Below are positions 30,040 through 43,350 of a stretch of DNA of 64,000 nt, in pieces. Made by a program: the position numbers and the translations under genes. The stretch is from Ecdyonurus torrentis (Eukaryota > Arthropoda > Insecta > Ephemeroptera > Heptageniidae). Position 1 is the stretch's first letter. Each line of letters begins with the position of its first letter. Location of the stretch: contig OX439127.1 in the NCBI GenBank assembly GCA_949318235.1, positions 21,943,844-22,007,843 on the forward strand, in the 5' to 3' direction. The notes beneath the pieces are model-generated. The model did no database searches, was not told where the DNA came from, and saw only the letters and a list, made by a program, of their open reading frames with translations.

Positions 30040-31141
30040 TGTGTGACTCACTCTTTCAAAGTATATAAATTAATATTTGACTGTTTAAGTACAAACGAGA
30101 TGGACGTTAAAGAGTACAAGTTCAATTGGCAGAATAAGAACAAAAAATATATATTTTTTCTTCAAAACATATTTATCTAAAACAGGTATATCTAATCTAT
30201 ATAAATCACTATTTATGCAATTTTATAATTTTGTTAAATCGCTGGTGTACAGTTTTTTTTTTGTCCTGTTTCTTTGAGCATGCTATAATTATATTCGTAT
30301 TACTTTAACTGCTTTTGTCTTTTAGCATAATTCCAGAAATATTTCCTAAAGTGTCTGTAAAAATGGAGACCTATTTCATAAATACACGCTACAAAAATTA
30401 TTTCAAAAAAAAAAAAAAAAAAAAAAAAACGAATGTAATTAAAAAAAAATAGCACATTTTTTTCTAGCGAAATAAAACTACTAAAATGTACTATGTAGAC
30501 CTATATAAGCATGTCTACCAAATTATATTAAATAGATAATAAAAGTAATCCAAAAGTTACTTAACAATTCTAAATTACTATACAGTCACAGTATAATTAT
30601 ATAGAACCTGTTCGTATGAAATCCTAAAAATAAACTATATTCTTATAAGTAAAATAATATTAAAGTTAAATTAGAAATTAAACAAATATGCTATATATTC
30701 AAGTAAATTTAAAAAAAAAATCATAACTCAATCTTTGAAATATAAAACGTAAAATTGCAACAGAAACAACAATAAAGTGATTTAGTTTTTAAGTATAATA
30801 TTTATTGTTACAATGCTTCAGATCTCGTGTCTTTATAAAAAGAAGTATATAGTAAAATAAAAGTAATAATTACTGCAGTTAAAAAGTACTCAATGTATAT
30901 GGTTGATTAACACGATGGCGTGTGAAGGAAATGTTGAAAACAAAGAATCATAAAAAATTAAATTTGAATTTTATGAGGTGAAACAAAAGATAAGACAATA
31001 AAAAGAAAGATTTAATACTAATAGTTTGGCACCTAATTCAACTTAATTTTTTGTCATTATAAATTAAATAATTCTCTGTATGTTTAATTTATATTATACA
31101 ACCAAATATATACGACGAGTATTGATTTTTATATTTCTGAC

Positions 31142-31172
<31 letters not shown>

Positions 31173-32924
31173 GTAACTTAAAAATTGTGAAATATATTAA
31201 GCTTTTTTGGATTCATTGTTATATGATGGTATTATGTTAAAGGTAATTCAAGGAAATAAAATAAAATTTTACATTATTCATAGAATTTATTATTTTTATT
31301 TTTTTCATCAAAGAGAGAGGTCAATACAAAAATTTAATTTTGAAATTTTTCATTTTTTATTTTTACAAAAATCAATTCACTGGATAACTAAAAGTCAGAA
31401 ACAATGTACATAAAAATTGAAAAGAAAAAATTTTCACTTCAAGTTAAACAGTCTTTGACTTCAATATAATTTGCATTTTTGTCTATCCATTTTATTATTT
31501 GTCACCAAAAACTTTTACTTTATTTTAATTTTTACATATTATAATTTTTTTTAAACAATTTGATATGTTATTTATTAAGACACATTTTTTTTTAAATTTA
31601 AAACAATGAAATGTTGTTATGAGTGTCATTACAACTTATTATAAAGTGTACGAAATGATGAACATGAGTTGTACAGAGGTGGTTGTTTGTATATATAGCA
31701 AGAGTGCAAATCAAGAGTATATCGTCACAACATGGAGCTAAACAAAAAAATACATGCACGAATTTTGTTTACACAACATGCATGGACAATACTTTTATAC
31801 ATTATACTATAGAACAAAAACAAAACAAAAAAAAAGTATGAACTGATTTTTTTTCTCATTTGATATTTAAGCAAATATTATATAGACTTATAATAGACTC
31901 CAGTTTTGACACTCTTGTTTTCATACTCCAGAAATATTATATAACTCCCACAGAACAAAACAAACAGATTTCATAATATATAGAATGGCACAGCCAAGAA
32001 TTTTATATAAATTTACCATATCATTATGGTTAAATTAATATAATATCAAAGGCTCCATAAACTTTTACATTTATAAAAAATGCATGGTTAACCCAATAAT
32101 GTATAGGATGCGTAAGGGTTGTTATATTATCGTATTGCTATATTATATATATATATATATATATATTTGTTTATATATATAATTTTTTTTTTACACAGTT
32201 TGACTGGCCATGAGGATATTCTGCCAAAATATATTAAATATCTATCTCTTATTCCCCTCATCCTAGCATAAAAAAAAGGTTAAGCATGGTCAGGCTCCAT
32301 ACAAAGTAATTATTATTTATGTTTTTAATTATGGACATAAGTATATGACTATAAAAAATGCAAAATTCTTAAAATTCCAATTTTACTTTCATTTATTTAT
32401 AATAATTAATAATCTTATTATCTATTTATATATACACTGTGAAAAAGTCAATGTCTGTTTGAATATATTTTAATTATTCAATGTGAAAAGAAAAGAAATA
32501 AAAAAAAAGGAGTAAAAGAAAGAAGAAAAAAAATATTCAAATTATTTGCGACAATTTTTGAAACATATAGTTGAAACAAAGATAGTTTACAATATTCCTA
32601 ATTATATTATAATTACTATAAATACAGTTGGCAAATTTTAGGCCTAATCATTTCAACAAGAAATACACATAATATAATTTTGTTACTCCCATTACTAAAA
32701 CAAAACAAAAAAAAATCACGTCACTTTTTCTTTCAGTCAGCAAAATAACAATTTTTATAATATTATTTTTAGCAAAAATTTTAAAAATGATTCTTTTCTT
32801 TTTTTTTTTAAGATATATATTTATTTTTTTCTTTTTTTAATTATTGTATGACATTTTTTTTTTTTGAAAGTATACGTGAAAATTAAATTTATATATCTAC
32901 ATATTGTGTCTTTTGTAATAAATT

Positions 32925-32930
32925 TTTATT
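32925..32930 (-). terminator. Possible polyadenylation signal of the Sp8/9 transcript
   Basis: The minus strand carries AATAAA here, about 525 bases beyond the TGA stop at 33453. Another AATAAA lies at 32820-32825. In DNA this AT-rich the hexamer is expected often by chance, so the 3' end of the transcript is not determined. Confidence 0.2.
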
Positions 32931-33177
32931 TTTATAAGTCACTTATTTAAAAATTTTCTTATTATTATACAAAAAATGACATCACGATATTATAAATGAA
33001 AACCTGTTTTATGCAGAGACAAAAACATGGCATATATTTTAAAATTTTATTTTAATGAATATTTTCGTGAATATCATCGTTTATGTTATGTATATAGATT
33101 ATTACCAAAATATTAATTATGCACATGAGTTTTGTATTTTACTCTCTTGCTCGTGCGAATACACCAAAAGATAGCGT

Positions 33178-33212
33178 TCACCACGGTACACATTGCTGGT
33201 GAACCGTGGTGA
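33178..33212 (-). other. Perfect 10-bp stem-loop in the presumed 3'UTR
   Basis: TCACCACGGT (33178-33187) is followed after 15 nt by its exact reverse complement ACCGTGGTGA (33203-33212). The stem is GC-rich in an AT-rich setting. It sits about 240 bases downstream of the Sp stop codon in the sense of transcription, so it is probably transcribed as part of the 3'UTR. A second, overlapping pairing (TTCACC with GGTGAA) is possible. The function is unknown; an mRNA structural element or a protein site are both possible. Confidence 0.5.
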
Positions 33213-33452
33213 TGAAGAAGTTGTTTTGTCCGCCACATAGTGGGAAGCTATATTTATGATTGATAATTATACAACTTATTTGATGTATGCATTTTTTTTA
33301 TACTTGTGTTGCTGCACTCATTAAATAAAATTCTATTTTTATATTTTTAAAAACTCCCAAATTTTATACAACTTATTATTTGTATGACTTTGATTTTGCA
33401 TAAGCAGGTTCTCAATTAATTTAATAAAAATTAATTAAAAAATTTCTAAAGA

Positions 33453-34694
33453 TCAGACAATTGGTTGTGTAGGGCTAGAATTATCATCGCTTTCAGAACA
33501 ACTCTCGCTTGAACGAGATTTACCATCATTTTCTCCATTGCCTGAGTGAGTTTTCACGTGTTTAGCTAAGTGGTCAGATCGCATGAAGCGTTTATTACAT
33601 ACAGGGCATGCAAAACGTTTCTCGCCTGTATGTGTACGTAAATGACGTTGCAGCTCATCACTTCTGGTAAAACGTTTCCCACAGAAAAGCCAGTTGCATA
33701 CAAATGGTCGTTCACCAGTATGCCACCTCAAATGAGCTTTTAAATGTGACGTTTTGCCATAAACTTTACCACAACCTGGTATGTGACAACTGTGAATATT
33801 TTTCTTCCTGAGGTGAACACCAGCTGGACCGAGCCTCTCTGCCTCCTGACAATTGGGACAATCACACGTGGCACGCCCAGTATAACGACGTTGTGAACGC
33901 GGGCTCTGAGCTGGAGGGGCGGGTGTGGGGACGCTGGTTGCAGGAGGTGCCAATTGTGGTAATGGACCTAATCCATGATGGAATGCATGATTCTGAGCTG
34001 AAGGAAGAATTTTATATGACTCCGGTAACAAGGCATGCTGTGTAGAAGCTGCAGCTAGCAAGTGATGATTGCTATGATGATGACTTGCCAAACCTAATGC
34101 AGAAGAATAATCTGAATAATTGGCTGCCATTTGTAGTCCAGATTCCAGCCATGATGTATTGTGTACATCCCACCAAGTAGGTACACTTTCATTAGCACCA
34201 GTAGCTGGCTTGGGAACAGGTTGACTTCCACTGGTGGGTGTTGCATTTTGGAAGTTCCATGAGTCGTAATTATGTCTTGGGTACATACTGGATAAATCCT
34301 TGGAGCTGAGAAGAGGATGATGATATTCTGTCTGGGGTTGCAGTGCCTGGACGGCTGCCGCGGCTGCTGCAGCAGCAGCAGATGCAGCGTTACTTCCACC
34401 ACTTCCAGCACACAAATAGTTCAGTTCCTGTTGACTGGGACTCGTTGTGGACAAATTGCTACTCAGCGAACATGCAGGCTTATTATGAGGGGTCGATGAT
34501 GAGGTCACCTTAGGGGTGTGACCCGGAGGACTAGGCTGGGAAGTTCCTACTGTATTGTTATTGTTTTTCTTCCAAGGATGGAAGCCCTTGCCGACTGCTG
34601 CATCTGCGAGAGGGGGTGGTGACTTGCTGGACAGTTTATTGCACTGCGCAGCCAGCATGGCCAGAGGCGAGGTGCGCAACGAGCCCGTCTGCTC
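33453..34694 (-). CDS. Sp8: Sp8/Sp9-class (Sp6-9 clade) zinc-finger transcription factor, large terminal coding exon
   Basis: Nuclear DNA-binding regulator. Vertebrate Sp8/Sp9 and arthropod Sp6-9 proteins act in limb and appendage outgrowth, often with Wnt/FGF signalling (family knowledge). Numbering residue 1 as the leucine whose codon starts at 34679, the exon shows: SP box [13 protein letters not shown] (4-16); KGFHPWK (31-37); Asn run (39-42); poly-Ala (98-109); TWWDVH (168-173), typical of Sp6-9 and absent from Sp1-4; His-rich stretch (200-206); Pro-rich linker (240-262); buttonhead box with CDCPNC (272-277); three C2H2 fingers with ligands C298/C303/H316/H320, C328/C333/H346/H350 and C358/C361/H374/H378. 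Recognition residues (-1,3,6) are KHA, RER and RHK, the GC/CACCC-box code. The tail is Ser/Asp-rich and ends in TGA at 33453-33455. The exon begins after a pyrimidine-rich acceptor (AG at 34695-34696) in phase 0 with GAG CAG. The 408-residue open frame from 34679 starts at TTG, so the initiator is in an upstream exon. Identity of the class is very likely; Sp8 versus Sp9 versus a single arthropod Sp6-9 gene cannot be decided here. Confidence 0.96.
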   Translation of the reverse strand, partial: EQTGSLRTSPLAMLAAQCNKLSSKSPPPLADAAVGKGFHPWKKNNNNTVGTSQPSPPGHTPKVTSSSTPHNKPACSLSSNLSTTSPSQQELNYLCAGSGGSNAASAAAAAAAAAVQALQPQTEYHHPLLSSKDLSSMYPRHNYDSWNFQNATPTSGSQPVPKPATGANESVPTWWDVHNTSWLESGLQMAANYSDYSSALGLASHHHSNHHLLAAASTQHALLPESYKILPSAQNHAFHHGLGPLPQLAPPATSVPTPAPPAQSPRSQRRYTGRATCDCPNCQEAERLGPAGVHLRKKNIHSCHIPGCGKVYGKTSHLKAHLRWHTGERPFVCNWLFCGKRFTRSDELQRHLRTHTGEKRFACPVCNKRFMRSDHLAKHVKTHSGNGENDGKSRSSESCSESDDNSSPTQPIV

Positions 34695-35210
34695 CTAAAA
34701 CAAAACAACAAAAAATGGTTAGCATTTTATTGTGAAAGTTTATATATTATACTGCCATAAAAGTTATTCTTTAGCCCTTTTTACGAGCAAAGGTATGTTA
34801 CGCGCTGCATTTATGTGCTAAAAAAGTTGCATACTTTACAGGATACTTATCCAATATGGCTACTTTTTTTATTGCTGCTATATATTTATTTTTATTTTAT
34901 TTTTTAAACGCACGTGACTTTGTACTTTAATTTTTTCTTGTTAACATTTTTATTCCTTATACTGAAGAAGTATATTAAAATAAATTAGCATGCTTTAAAA
35001 ATAAATCATATGTCTAGTCTAATTATTATTGTTAGCGTTTTAATTTTATTTTATGCAATTATGTATAAAAGTAATACGACTTAAAATTCTAATAATATTA
35101 CTCCTTATACTTATAAATATATTTCCATCACACCCATAAAATAATTGTTGAGATAATTTGTTATTTACCTAAAATAAAAACTAAAAATGTATAAAACTAT
35201 AAATAAAATT

Positions 35211-35367
<157 letters not shown>

Positions 35368-35936
35368 TAATATTTAATTCAAAAATAGTGTATAGTTTTA
35401 TACTTAAAACATTGTTTCGTATAAAAAAATACCTTGTCGTTTGTCATTAAAAATATCAAAGAAAGCGAAATTTGAAAAGTGTTTATAAAAGCTTTTGAGT
35501 TTTGACTAAGTTTATTCATATTAACTCTGCTAAGGATAACAACACTCAATTTTCCATACGTAAAATCCAAATAGTATGACAAAATAAATTTGTGATGCCA
35601 AATTATAAATTTTTCCTTCTACCACCCACACAGTAATATGCAAATATGCATTTTTTTTATGCATTGGATATATACAACCAAATTAAATTTTCATATTATT
35701 GTAAATTTATACGAATCTTAAATAAAACATTCCATTTTCATGATATCATATAATGTAGAAAGTGTATAAAAAAATAATAATAATAAAAAAAATGATGATT
35801 TAGAGATGTTCACATTAACCTTGATAGCTTTACATTCAAGGCTCTAAAGATAACTTTAAAAAGATATATATATTTCATCATAATAAAACTTTCAGTTATG
35901 GTAGAGGTCATAAGGGAGATATTGCATGTAATATAA

Positions 35937-35969
<33 letters not shown>
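35937..35969. repeat. (AG)n microsatellite
   Basis: A short AG array with one AAAG interruption. Confidence 0.9.
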
Positions 35970-35999
35970 AGAGTAAAGACATAAGAAAGTGACAGAGAA

Positions 36000-36500
36000 A
36001 AGGTGGGGTATCAAGGGGGGAAGAAAGGGAGATGCAATGTGTTTTGATTCCTAGAGTCCTCAAGATGATAGCAAATGCGTTTTTGGTTCTTGTCAGAGTT
36101 CGTATGTAGCTGTAGTGCCCTATGGATATGTCACATAGCGCGAAATTTATTAGATCTTGTGCTCCGCCTCTTTGTGCGGTCGTGCAATTTTATATGGTAT
36201 GTGTTATATAGTAGCAAGTAAGCGAGGGTTGTTCGTATATATGTATTATTTGTGAACAGGGGTAGTTATATGTGGCGCCTGGCTCGACTGCATTACACTA
36301 TGCACTTGAGTAGGGTATCATATTGCACATATACAGATACAGTATACTTTACAGTGGCCACACACAATGCCACCCACCTACACGCGCCTCACTTTGCTTA
36401 TATATGTTTGCTACAATAAAGCTATGGCTTTGCCGCACCCAACATACGCCTTGTGGGTGGAACCAACAACAATATTATAAGCACGCTCCTCTCATGCTAA
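36000..36500. promoter_or_regulatory. Mixed-composition island with opposed CACCC boxes
   Basis: CCACCCAC near 36370 and GTGGGTGG near 36453 form an 8-bp inverted pair about 80 bp apart; both are CACCC-type words that Sp/KLF or Gli-type fingers can read. GC-richer sequence runs from 36000 on, after an (AG)n array. No open frame here has recognisable protein features. Confidence 0.28.
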
Positions 36501-38498
36501 ACAAAATCTTCTCAGAGGTTATTAGTTTATCTAAACTTTTCATTATTTGCACAAACCCATGTTTGCATAAATTTACGCATGTCAAATATGATAAAATTAA
36601 ATTGAATATATATATATATACTATACACACATATACATATTTAATATGTGCTTAGAGCTATATATATATATATACAAAAGAAAATTAAAATGTTTCAATA
36701 TACATATTTTAAAATGTATCATTTAATAATATTTATGCTAAGTGATTCTATATAATATATAACCTAATCAATTATAAACAATAACAATTTAAAGGTCTTG
36801 AAAATTATGTTTATACAATAGAAATCTAATTATATCTCCATTTGAAAATAGATATATTGAATTTTTATGACATAACTTGTATTACCCTAAGGGTATAAGA
36901 TTTAAAAATTTCACTAAGTATTATGCTAATTTTTTTTTTAAATCTCTCTAATACTATATTTTCTTTTTCAATAATATGATATTTGCTAATGTGATGACAA
37001 AAAGGAAATTTTTAAAATATACTTCATTTCTTTTAGGTTTGGAAATGGACATGTTGATTTAAAATAAATCATGTTTTCATATCAGTATGTAAACAATATA
37101 AATTAAAAAAATGACCATAACTAAAATCGTTTTTTATTTTTCTCTCTATACATGTACTTATATACGATACATAGACTTCATGGGAAATTATAAAAATTAT
37201 GATTTACATAATTTATGAAAAATCAAATTTTTGAATTTAGTCAAAATTGAAACCACAAATTGAACTTTTAAAAGTTAATTAATAAACAATATTAGTAACA
37301 CGACAATTCAGTTTCCTGAAAAAGTGTTTTAAACTGCAAATTACATTAATTTTACATTTATTTCTTTGTTAATATTTTACCACAATACTTAATATTTTTT
37401 TAAAAGTTTTTTTTTTCAATTTGAATTTTAATGCAAAGAAACTAAAATATTACTTATTATGTTGTTAAAAAAAGAGTTACACAATGGAAGTGCATTTTCA
37501 AAGTCATATATATTATATTTATCAATATAATTATGAAATTCCTTTCTTTTAATTTATATAGAATAATATTTCTTTTGTTTTAACAATTTTATAACGATGA
37601 AAAAAAAAAATGTAAACCTCCAAACATAACATTTTCTCCGGATGCTTTCAATTATCTTTTGAATTTATAAAATTTATGTTTTTATAAAAATAAAATAAAA
37701 TTAATTCAACCATTCTTAATGATAATTTGATAATTAACAACTTTGTCATGCCCATTTCTTTAAATTGAATTTGTTACATATAACTTCTATTTTGTTTTTT
37801 TACTTCTATTGTAATCTTTTATAATCTATACATATATTATTAAATTTTTATTAGACCCCGACGCTACTACTAATAATTATCAACGTTAATAAATACAGAC
37901 TCTCCACTTTTTTATATATATACCTCTTCGATTATAAATATGATAGTTTGGCTAACATAAATATTTTTTGTAATGAAATATAATTTTTAAACTGTTGGAT
38001 AAAAATAAAAAGTCCTTCATCGTTATTTATACGTCATAAAAAAGAAACGTGTTTTAAATTTTTAATTCTTAATTGTGCTCGTTTATTATAATTATTTGTA
38101 ATTATATTCCAACTTTTTTATTGTGTTATTTTGTCCTATAATAAGTTCTTTTTTTTTGTTAATGTACAAAAATTAGCAGTAATTATAAAAATGTGAACAA
38201 AAAAATAAAGAAAAGAAAAAAAACAGGGAAATTTTACGCTGATAATGGTGCATAAAAAAAAAGAGGAAATATTACAATATTTTGTGATTATATGTTTTTA
38301 GGGAGGGCAATTGAAATTTGATCAATATTTCAATACTGTACTTTTTGGGGATTTTTTAAGCAATTTTACTATGTGTAGTAATTCATATAGATTTTAAAAT
38401 TAAAAATAAGAAATAATCCCACATATTTATGCCTTTATAATTATTTATTCTTTAGAGTTGTATTTAAATCATATATCCATTTTATATTGTATGAATGT

Positions 38499-38586
38499 AA
38501 AAAAAAAAAAAAGAAAAAAGAAAGAAAGAAAGAAAAAAGAAAAAGAAAGAAAAAAAAAAAAAAAAAAAAAAAAAGAAAGAAAAAAA
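38499..38586. repeat. Polypurine A/G tract
   Basis: Almost 90 consecutive purines (A runs with scattered G and AAAG units). Such mirror-like homopurine DNA can form triplex structures. Confidence 0.92.
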
Positions 38587-38965
38587 TAGCAACTGTGACA
38601 ATACAATACGTTTATGAACAAGAAAACGGAAATTAACTTTGATTAGACATATAAAAAATGTGTTGGGAAAGACATTAAATTGAAATTAACTTTTGAAAAA
38701 TATGTTTTGATTATGAATATCATTCAAAAGGCAAGAACATTTTCCTTATATATGTATTACATATTTTATAGCTCATAACATTGTATATATTCACATACAT
38801 GCAATATCTTGATTGTATTTAATTGACAACACTGATGTTGTTGGTTGCAACATCATGCTGAGGAATTTTAACGCCTGAATAGTATATATGTATTATGTGA
38901 ACTTTACCTTTGAAAATATCTGTTCTGATGTGTACGTATATAAAATAAAAACACGAGATTCATTA

Positions 38966-38967
<2 letters not shown>

Positions 38968-39028
<61 letters not shown>
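38968..39028. repeat. (AT)n microsatellite
   Basis: About 60 bp of AT followed by a short CACACAC. Confidence 0.95.
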
Positions 39029-39029
<1 letters not shown>

Positions 39030-39410
39030 CATACACACACAATATATAATACTTCAGTTTGATTTATGATTCAAATAATATATACTTAAAATCCTACATT
39101 ATAATTTTTTTTTTATTGGTATATAGTTTTAAAAGAAATTAGTTACTAAATATATTTTTAATTTAAATTTCGTGGCTCATATAAGCATGAAAATTGAAAT
39201 AATTTTTTTTATATGCATATTTATGTTTTATTCATTTGATAGCATAATTTATAAACTATATTCAAATTATTACATATATTATATACTCATTCTATACATA
39301 AATTTTTTATATAGTATATATATGTTTTGTATTATAAAACATGTAACTGTACTATACAAAGTCTGTGAGATTTACCCTCCTTCGACCTCCCTCTAATATG
39401 CACCACGGAC

Positions 39411-39420
39411 GTGACGTCAC
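39411..39420. promoter_or_regulatory. Full CRE-like palindrome
   Basis: GTGACGTCAC contains the full 8-bp cAMP-response element TGACGTCA recognised by CREB/ATF bZIP proteins. It lies in a GC-richer island (39360-39620) within the probable Sp intron. Confidence 0.4.
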
Positions 39421-39822
39421 AAAACTAGCTTTTTTTTTTTTAATGTATACGTTTCCCTTCTTATTGAAGAAAAAATTGAAAAGCTTTTCATGTGCCTATA
39501 GCAAAAGCGAAGTATCGAGTTGCTTGTAATGCCATTCTCTTGAGTTCCTCTTGTTGTAACCAAGGTCTTTGCATCATTTTCTATTTTGTTACGTGTACGT
39601 CTGCAAATACTCAATCTTTAATAATGTTGTAAACGAAATACTCATTTTTTTTTTATTAACATGAAAAAAAAAAAAAAAAAAAAAGATACACGACAATAAA
39701 ATAAGCTCAAGTTACAAATAGTGCATTTCCGACCTTCTTATATCAAAGAGTTTATTTTAAGTATTTTTGTTCTCTAACAAGTATAATTCATACAAAAAGT
39801 GTGTATTATATGAGAGTGAAAT

Positions 39823-39825
<3 letters not shown>

Positions 39826-39860
<35 letters not shown>
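39826..39860. repeat. (AG)n microsatellite
   Basis: About 34 bp of AG. Confidence 0.93.
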
Positions 39861-39862
<2 letters not shown>

Positions 39863-40773
39863 ATAAATGTAACTAAAATTTCTCTCAATTACCCTATCAA
39901 TAAAAAATTTCTTTTATTATACTTTTTTTTATTATCTGATATTTTTTAACCTCATATGTTTTTTATACAATTATATACTTTGAAATAAAATATTTAATTT
40001 AAAAAAATGTAAATTTTCTTCGTTACGTATAATAACAGAGTACAATAAACATAATAATAACAATTAAGTAGCGATACGTTATTATCATAATTTAAACAAA
40101 AACCAGTGTTGGCCTTTATTTATTATTATTACATATATGCCACTTTTACACTTTTTGTATAACATAATTATATAACTTTGTATACTTCTGTTTTATTTAA
40201 AAAATAATGACGTTCTATAATATAGATTAATAAAGAAAAAAAATGTCTCCTCTTTCTTTGCCATAACGTAAAATTAATTGTCTAATGTATTATAATAATA
40301 TTCTCTGTTGATGTTTTATGTATAAAAAGAGAATATTATTTGTATGAAGACTTAAATTTCTGCAGTCATTTCCATAAATTTATGAGATAATGTGACGCTA
40401 TATAGAAAAAAAAATAAGTAAATGTTTTTCTATTGAATATTCTTTGTACTGAACACTTGATGTATTGTGAGTAAAAAATAAACGCTGAAATTGAATAACT
40501 TTTTAACTGATAATTTTTTTCTTCTTATTTTTGTATTGTGTCTAACTTATTTTACGTGATAAATTAGAGAATTTTTATAAAAATTGAAGAAAAAATCTTC
40601 ATCTTCTTTCATAAATTATATAATATCCCATCACGTAAGTTTACTATTATTTGGGGGATTTTTTTTTTATCAATAGCAATCGCGTAGTTGCAAAATAATA
40701 ACAATATAGAAATGCTTATAATAATTGAATATCACTTGATATATGATATCGACTTAAATCTGCAGATAAAAGG

Positions 40774-40776
<3 letters not shown>

Positions 40777-40820
<44 letters not shown>
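40777..40820. repeat. (AG)n microsatellite
   Basis: About 43 bp of AG, followed by an inverted repeat CGTGCA/TGCACG at 40831-40844. Confidence 0.94.
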
Positions 40821-40823
<3 letters not shown>

Positions 40824-41709
40824 CTCCTGTCGTGCACATGCACGTGACGATATTTTAATGGGACGAAATGCGATATAAGGAAAACTATACATAATACCAT
40901 ATAAACATACTATGGTAATACTTAAGCACCTATATAAGAAATAAAAGAAAAACTACACGTGGTATTAAATAACAATGAAGATGAAACTTTTTACGATTTG
41001 CCGCTTTTCATCCTGCACTCTCTGTCACATTCATAATAATGTTCAATTCATCCATACACAATTTTTGCTTCCGTTTTCAAAAAGAAAAAGGAAAGAAAAG
41101 AAAATAATAATGATAATTGACTGTCACTGGAGATTCATAACTTTATGAAAATGTTTTCTTCAATTTTATTTTTCCTGTCATTAAAATGAATTATGAAGAT
41201 GATTATATAACATTATAACTTAAAGTAAAGAATAACAAAATTGATTACTAATCATTAAGATGACGTATACAAAAAAAAAATATAAAAAGACCACAAGGAG
41301 GTATAAAAAAACTCCTATTTTACACTTGTTAAACCAACTAATAGAACATTTATTTAGGATTGATAAGTTTTTTTTTTCTTCATATATATAGTTAATTATT
41401 AATAGTGGGAGAGAAGAACATACAATAAGGAAGGTTTTGAGATGATGCTCCTTGTCCTGAGCTAACATCTCTTCGTTCATTCAGGTCTGAAACCATCAAT
41501 CTGCCCCACTATATTGTCTGATGATATGTCTGTCTGATGCTACTCAAACTTTTATAATATAATAGCAGACACGCTGTGCAAAGGCCTTCTTCCTAGGTGC
41601 TTTAAATAAACTGCACTATTATTCTAAGGTTATAAGGTTATATTGACATAATAATTTATGAAACACTTTGTCTTATATGAAGATTATGTAAGAAGAAGAG
41701 ATATACACA

Positions 41710-41712
<3 letters not shown>

Positions 41713-41794
<82 letters not shown>
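41713..41794. repeat. (AT)n microsatellite
   Basis: About 80 bp of AT; near-identical ACACACCAT motifs flank it on either side. Confidence 0.95.
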
Positions 41795-41801
<7 letters not shown>

Positions 41802-41938
41802 AACACACACCATCTATATTGATGGTTACTTGATTATTTTCGCATATCTTATCTCGCTTAAATTTTGTTACAGTTTCAAATGTTTATTTTTTTTTTCTTT
41901 TGAACTATCTTGGAATCAAATTAGTTTTTTTTTAATAC

Positions 41939-41994
41939 GATGATGAGAATGAGAATATTGGGAAAAGATGATGAGAATGAGAATATTGGGAAAA
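41939..41994. repeat. Exact 28-bp tandem duplication
   Basis: The unit, beginning GATGATGAGAATGAG and ending TTGGGAAAA, occurs twice head to tail without any difference, which indicates a recent duplication. No gene lies here apart from the presumed intron. Confidence 0.85.
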
Positions 41995-42108
41995 GATAAC
42001 TGATTACTTTTATAATGAAATGAGATTTTTATATCATGTTAATGGAAATTATAAAATAATTCAGAAAATATTATGGGATGAGGGTTGAGGGTCTTGAAAA
42101 TTATTACT

Positions 42109-42215
<107 letters not shown>

Positions 42216-42359
42216 ATAATTTTCTAACACAATTATTATTTCAGCCTTTTAAGGTTCTTCGTATAGATATAGTTTAAAAACCTACATGGCTATATTAATA
42301 CGTCGCACTAAAAATTAACTTTTTTTTTTTTTTTTAACTTGAAACGTTTGATGAGGGTT

Positions 42360-42720
42360 TTGTAGGTAGTTGGCGGGTGGGCAGTGGCGGCAGCGGCGGT
42401 CACAAGGCCGCTAACATAACGTCAAACAAGCCGCCCAACTCAGCAATATTAACCTCTCACAAATGGTTTAAGACGTGGGGAAATATATTATTGTTGGGGC
42501 GCCTCGTCTGCGCGGCCTTACCAAGTCCTCTGCGTTCGTTCACTCCTGCACCGTGTTATCATCGGCTTGGGAGGCCTCAACAACTTTTGCCCAACAAGAT
42601 ATTATGTTATATGGTCCCACCAAGCTGGGAATCATCAGACCAAACAAGTCAGAACAACAGTATTACATGATTACCACTGAGTTCTTATTATTTAGAAGGG
42701 GAGAAATTATTACGTGAGAA
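42360..42720. promoter_or_regulatory. GC-richer island in the probable Sp intron
   Basis: A GC-rich block starts with GGCGGGTGGGCAGTGGCGGC and continues with CGCCTCGTCTGCGCGGCC. On the minus strand there is a good donor sequence (TTG then GTAAGG at 42521-42516), but the preceding open frame joins the Sp exon out of frame, so it could at most be an untranslated exon. Overlapping plus-strand open frames look non-proteinaceous. It is a candidate enhancer or non-coding exon. Confidence 0.35.
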
Positions 42721-43041
42721 CTCTTTGTAAAAAAAAAATAATAATAATAATAATGTTTTTCCGTTTCAATAGTTATAACTTTTTGCTCCCTCGCACCCAT
42801 AAAACTGACCATCCAATTTCAATTAACTTAAATCTCATTACGAAAACCCCTCAACAAAATAAACTAAATTGTCAAGAAGATAAATTTTTAATAATATATA
42901 TAATAAATTTTTTTATACTGTATATATTATAAAATGTCAATTTTTTTAAATGAATCTTTACTATAATTAAAAATCGCTTAAGCTTCATATATTAAAATAT
43001 ATTGAAAGGTAAAATGGATAAGGTGAATGAGTTTCAACAAC

Positions 43042-43075
<34 letters not shown>

Positions 43076-43099
43076 CTTTTTGAATCAACTTTTTTGAGT

Positions 43100-43350
43100 T
43101 AGAGATTATGTATGGTGGGTATAAGACAGAGTTAAGCGAGCTGCCAACTCGTGGCTGACTTGAACTGATTGATGAAGTTGGCACTTAACATCTGAGCTTA
43201 TGCAAGCCCTATCTCAAACTGCGGCACTTTAACTCGTGAGCATACATCACTGACAATGAGCAAGGCTGCACGAGGTTCCGGGAAACTGAACACTCTCTCT
43301 AGCGTGATCCGTCACGTGACATCACAGGGGTGGCATCTCCGCGCCCAGAT
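43100..43350. promoter_or_regulatory. GC-richer island with a GTCACGTGAC E-box palindrome
   Basis: The 10-bp palindrome GTCACGTGAC at 43312-43321 includes the CACGTG E-box and overlaps a further TGACATCAC word. The surrounding 250 bp have mixed composition unlike the AT-rich intron. No protein similarity is seen. Confidence 0.3.

Noticed and set aside
34094..34499. Open frames at 34094-34411 (minus) and 34317-34499 (plus) inside the Sp exon
   Set aside because: They are shadows of the Sp frame in other phases, with no domain of their own.
33453..34679. Treating position 34679 as the Sp start codon
   Set aside because: The codon there is TTG, and the SP box context plus an acceptor at 34695-34696 show the frame continues into an upstream exon.
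42522..42562. ATG-initiated mini-exon before GTAAGG as Sp exon 1
   Set aside because: It ends in phase 2 and would join the Sp exon out of frame, destroying the SP box.
42377..42717. Two plus-strand frames of 80 and 97 codons in the intronic island
   Set aside because: Overlapping frames without domains; they follow from local GC-richness.
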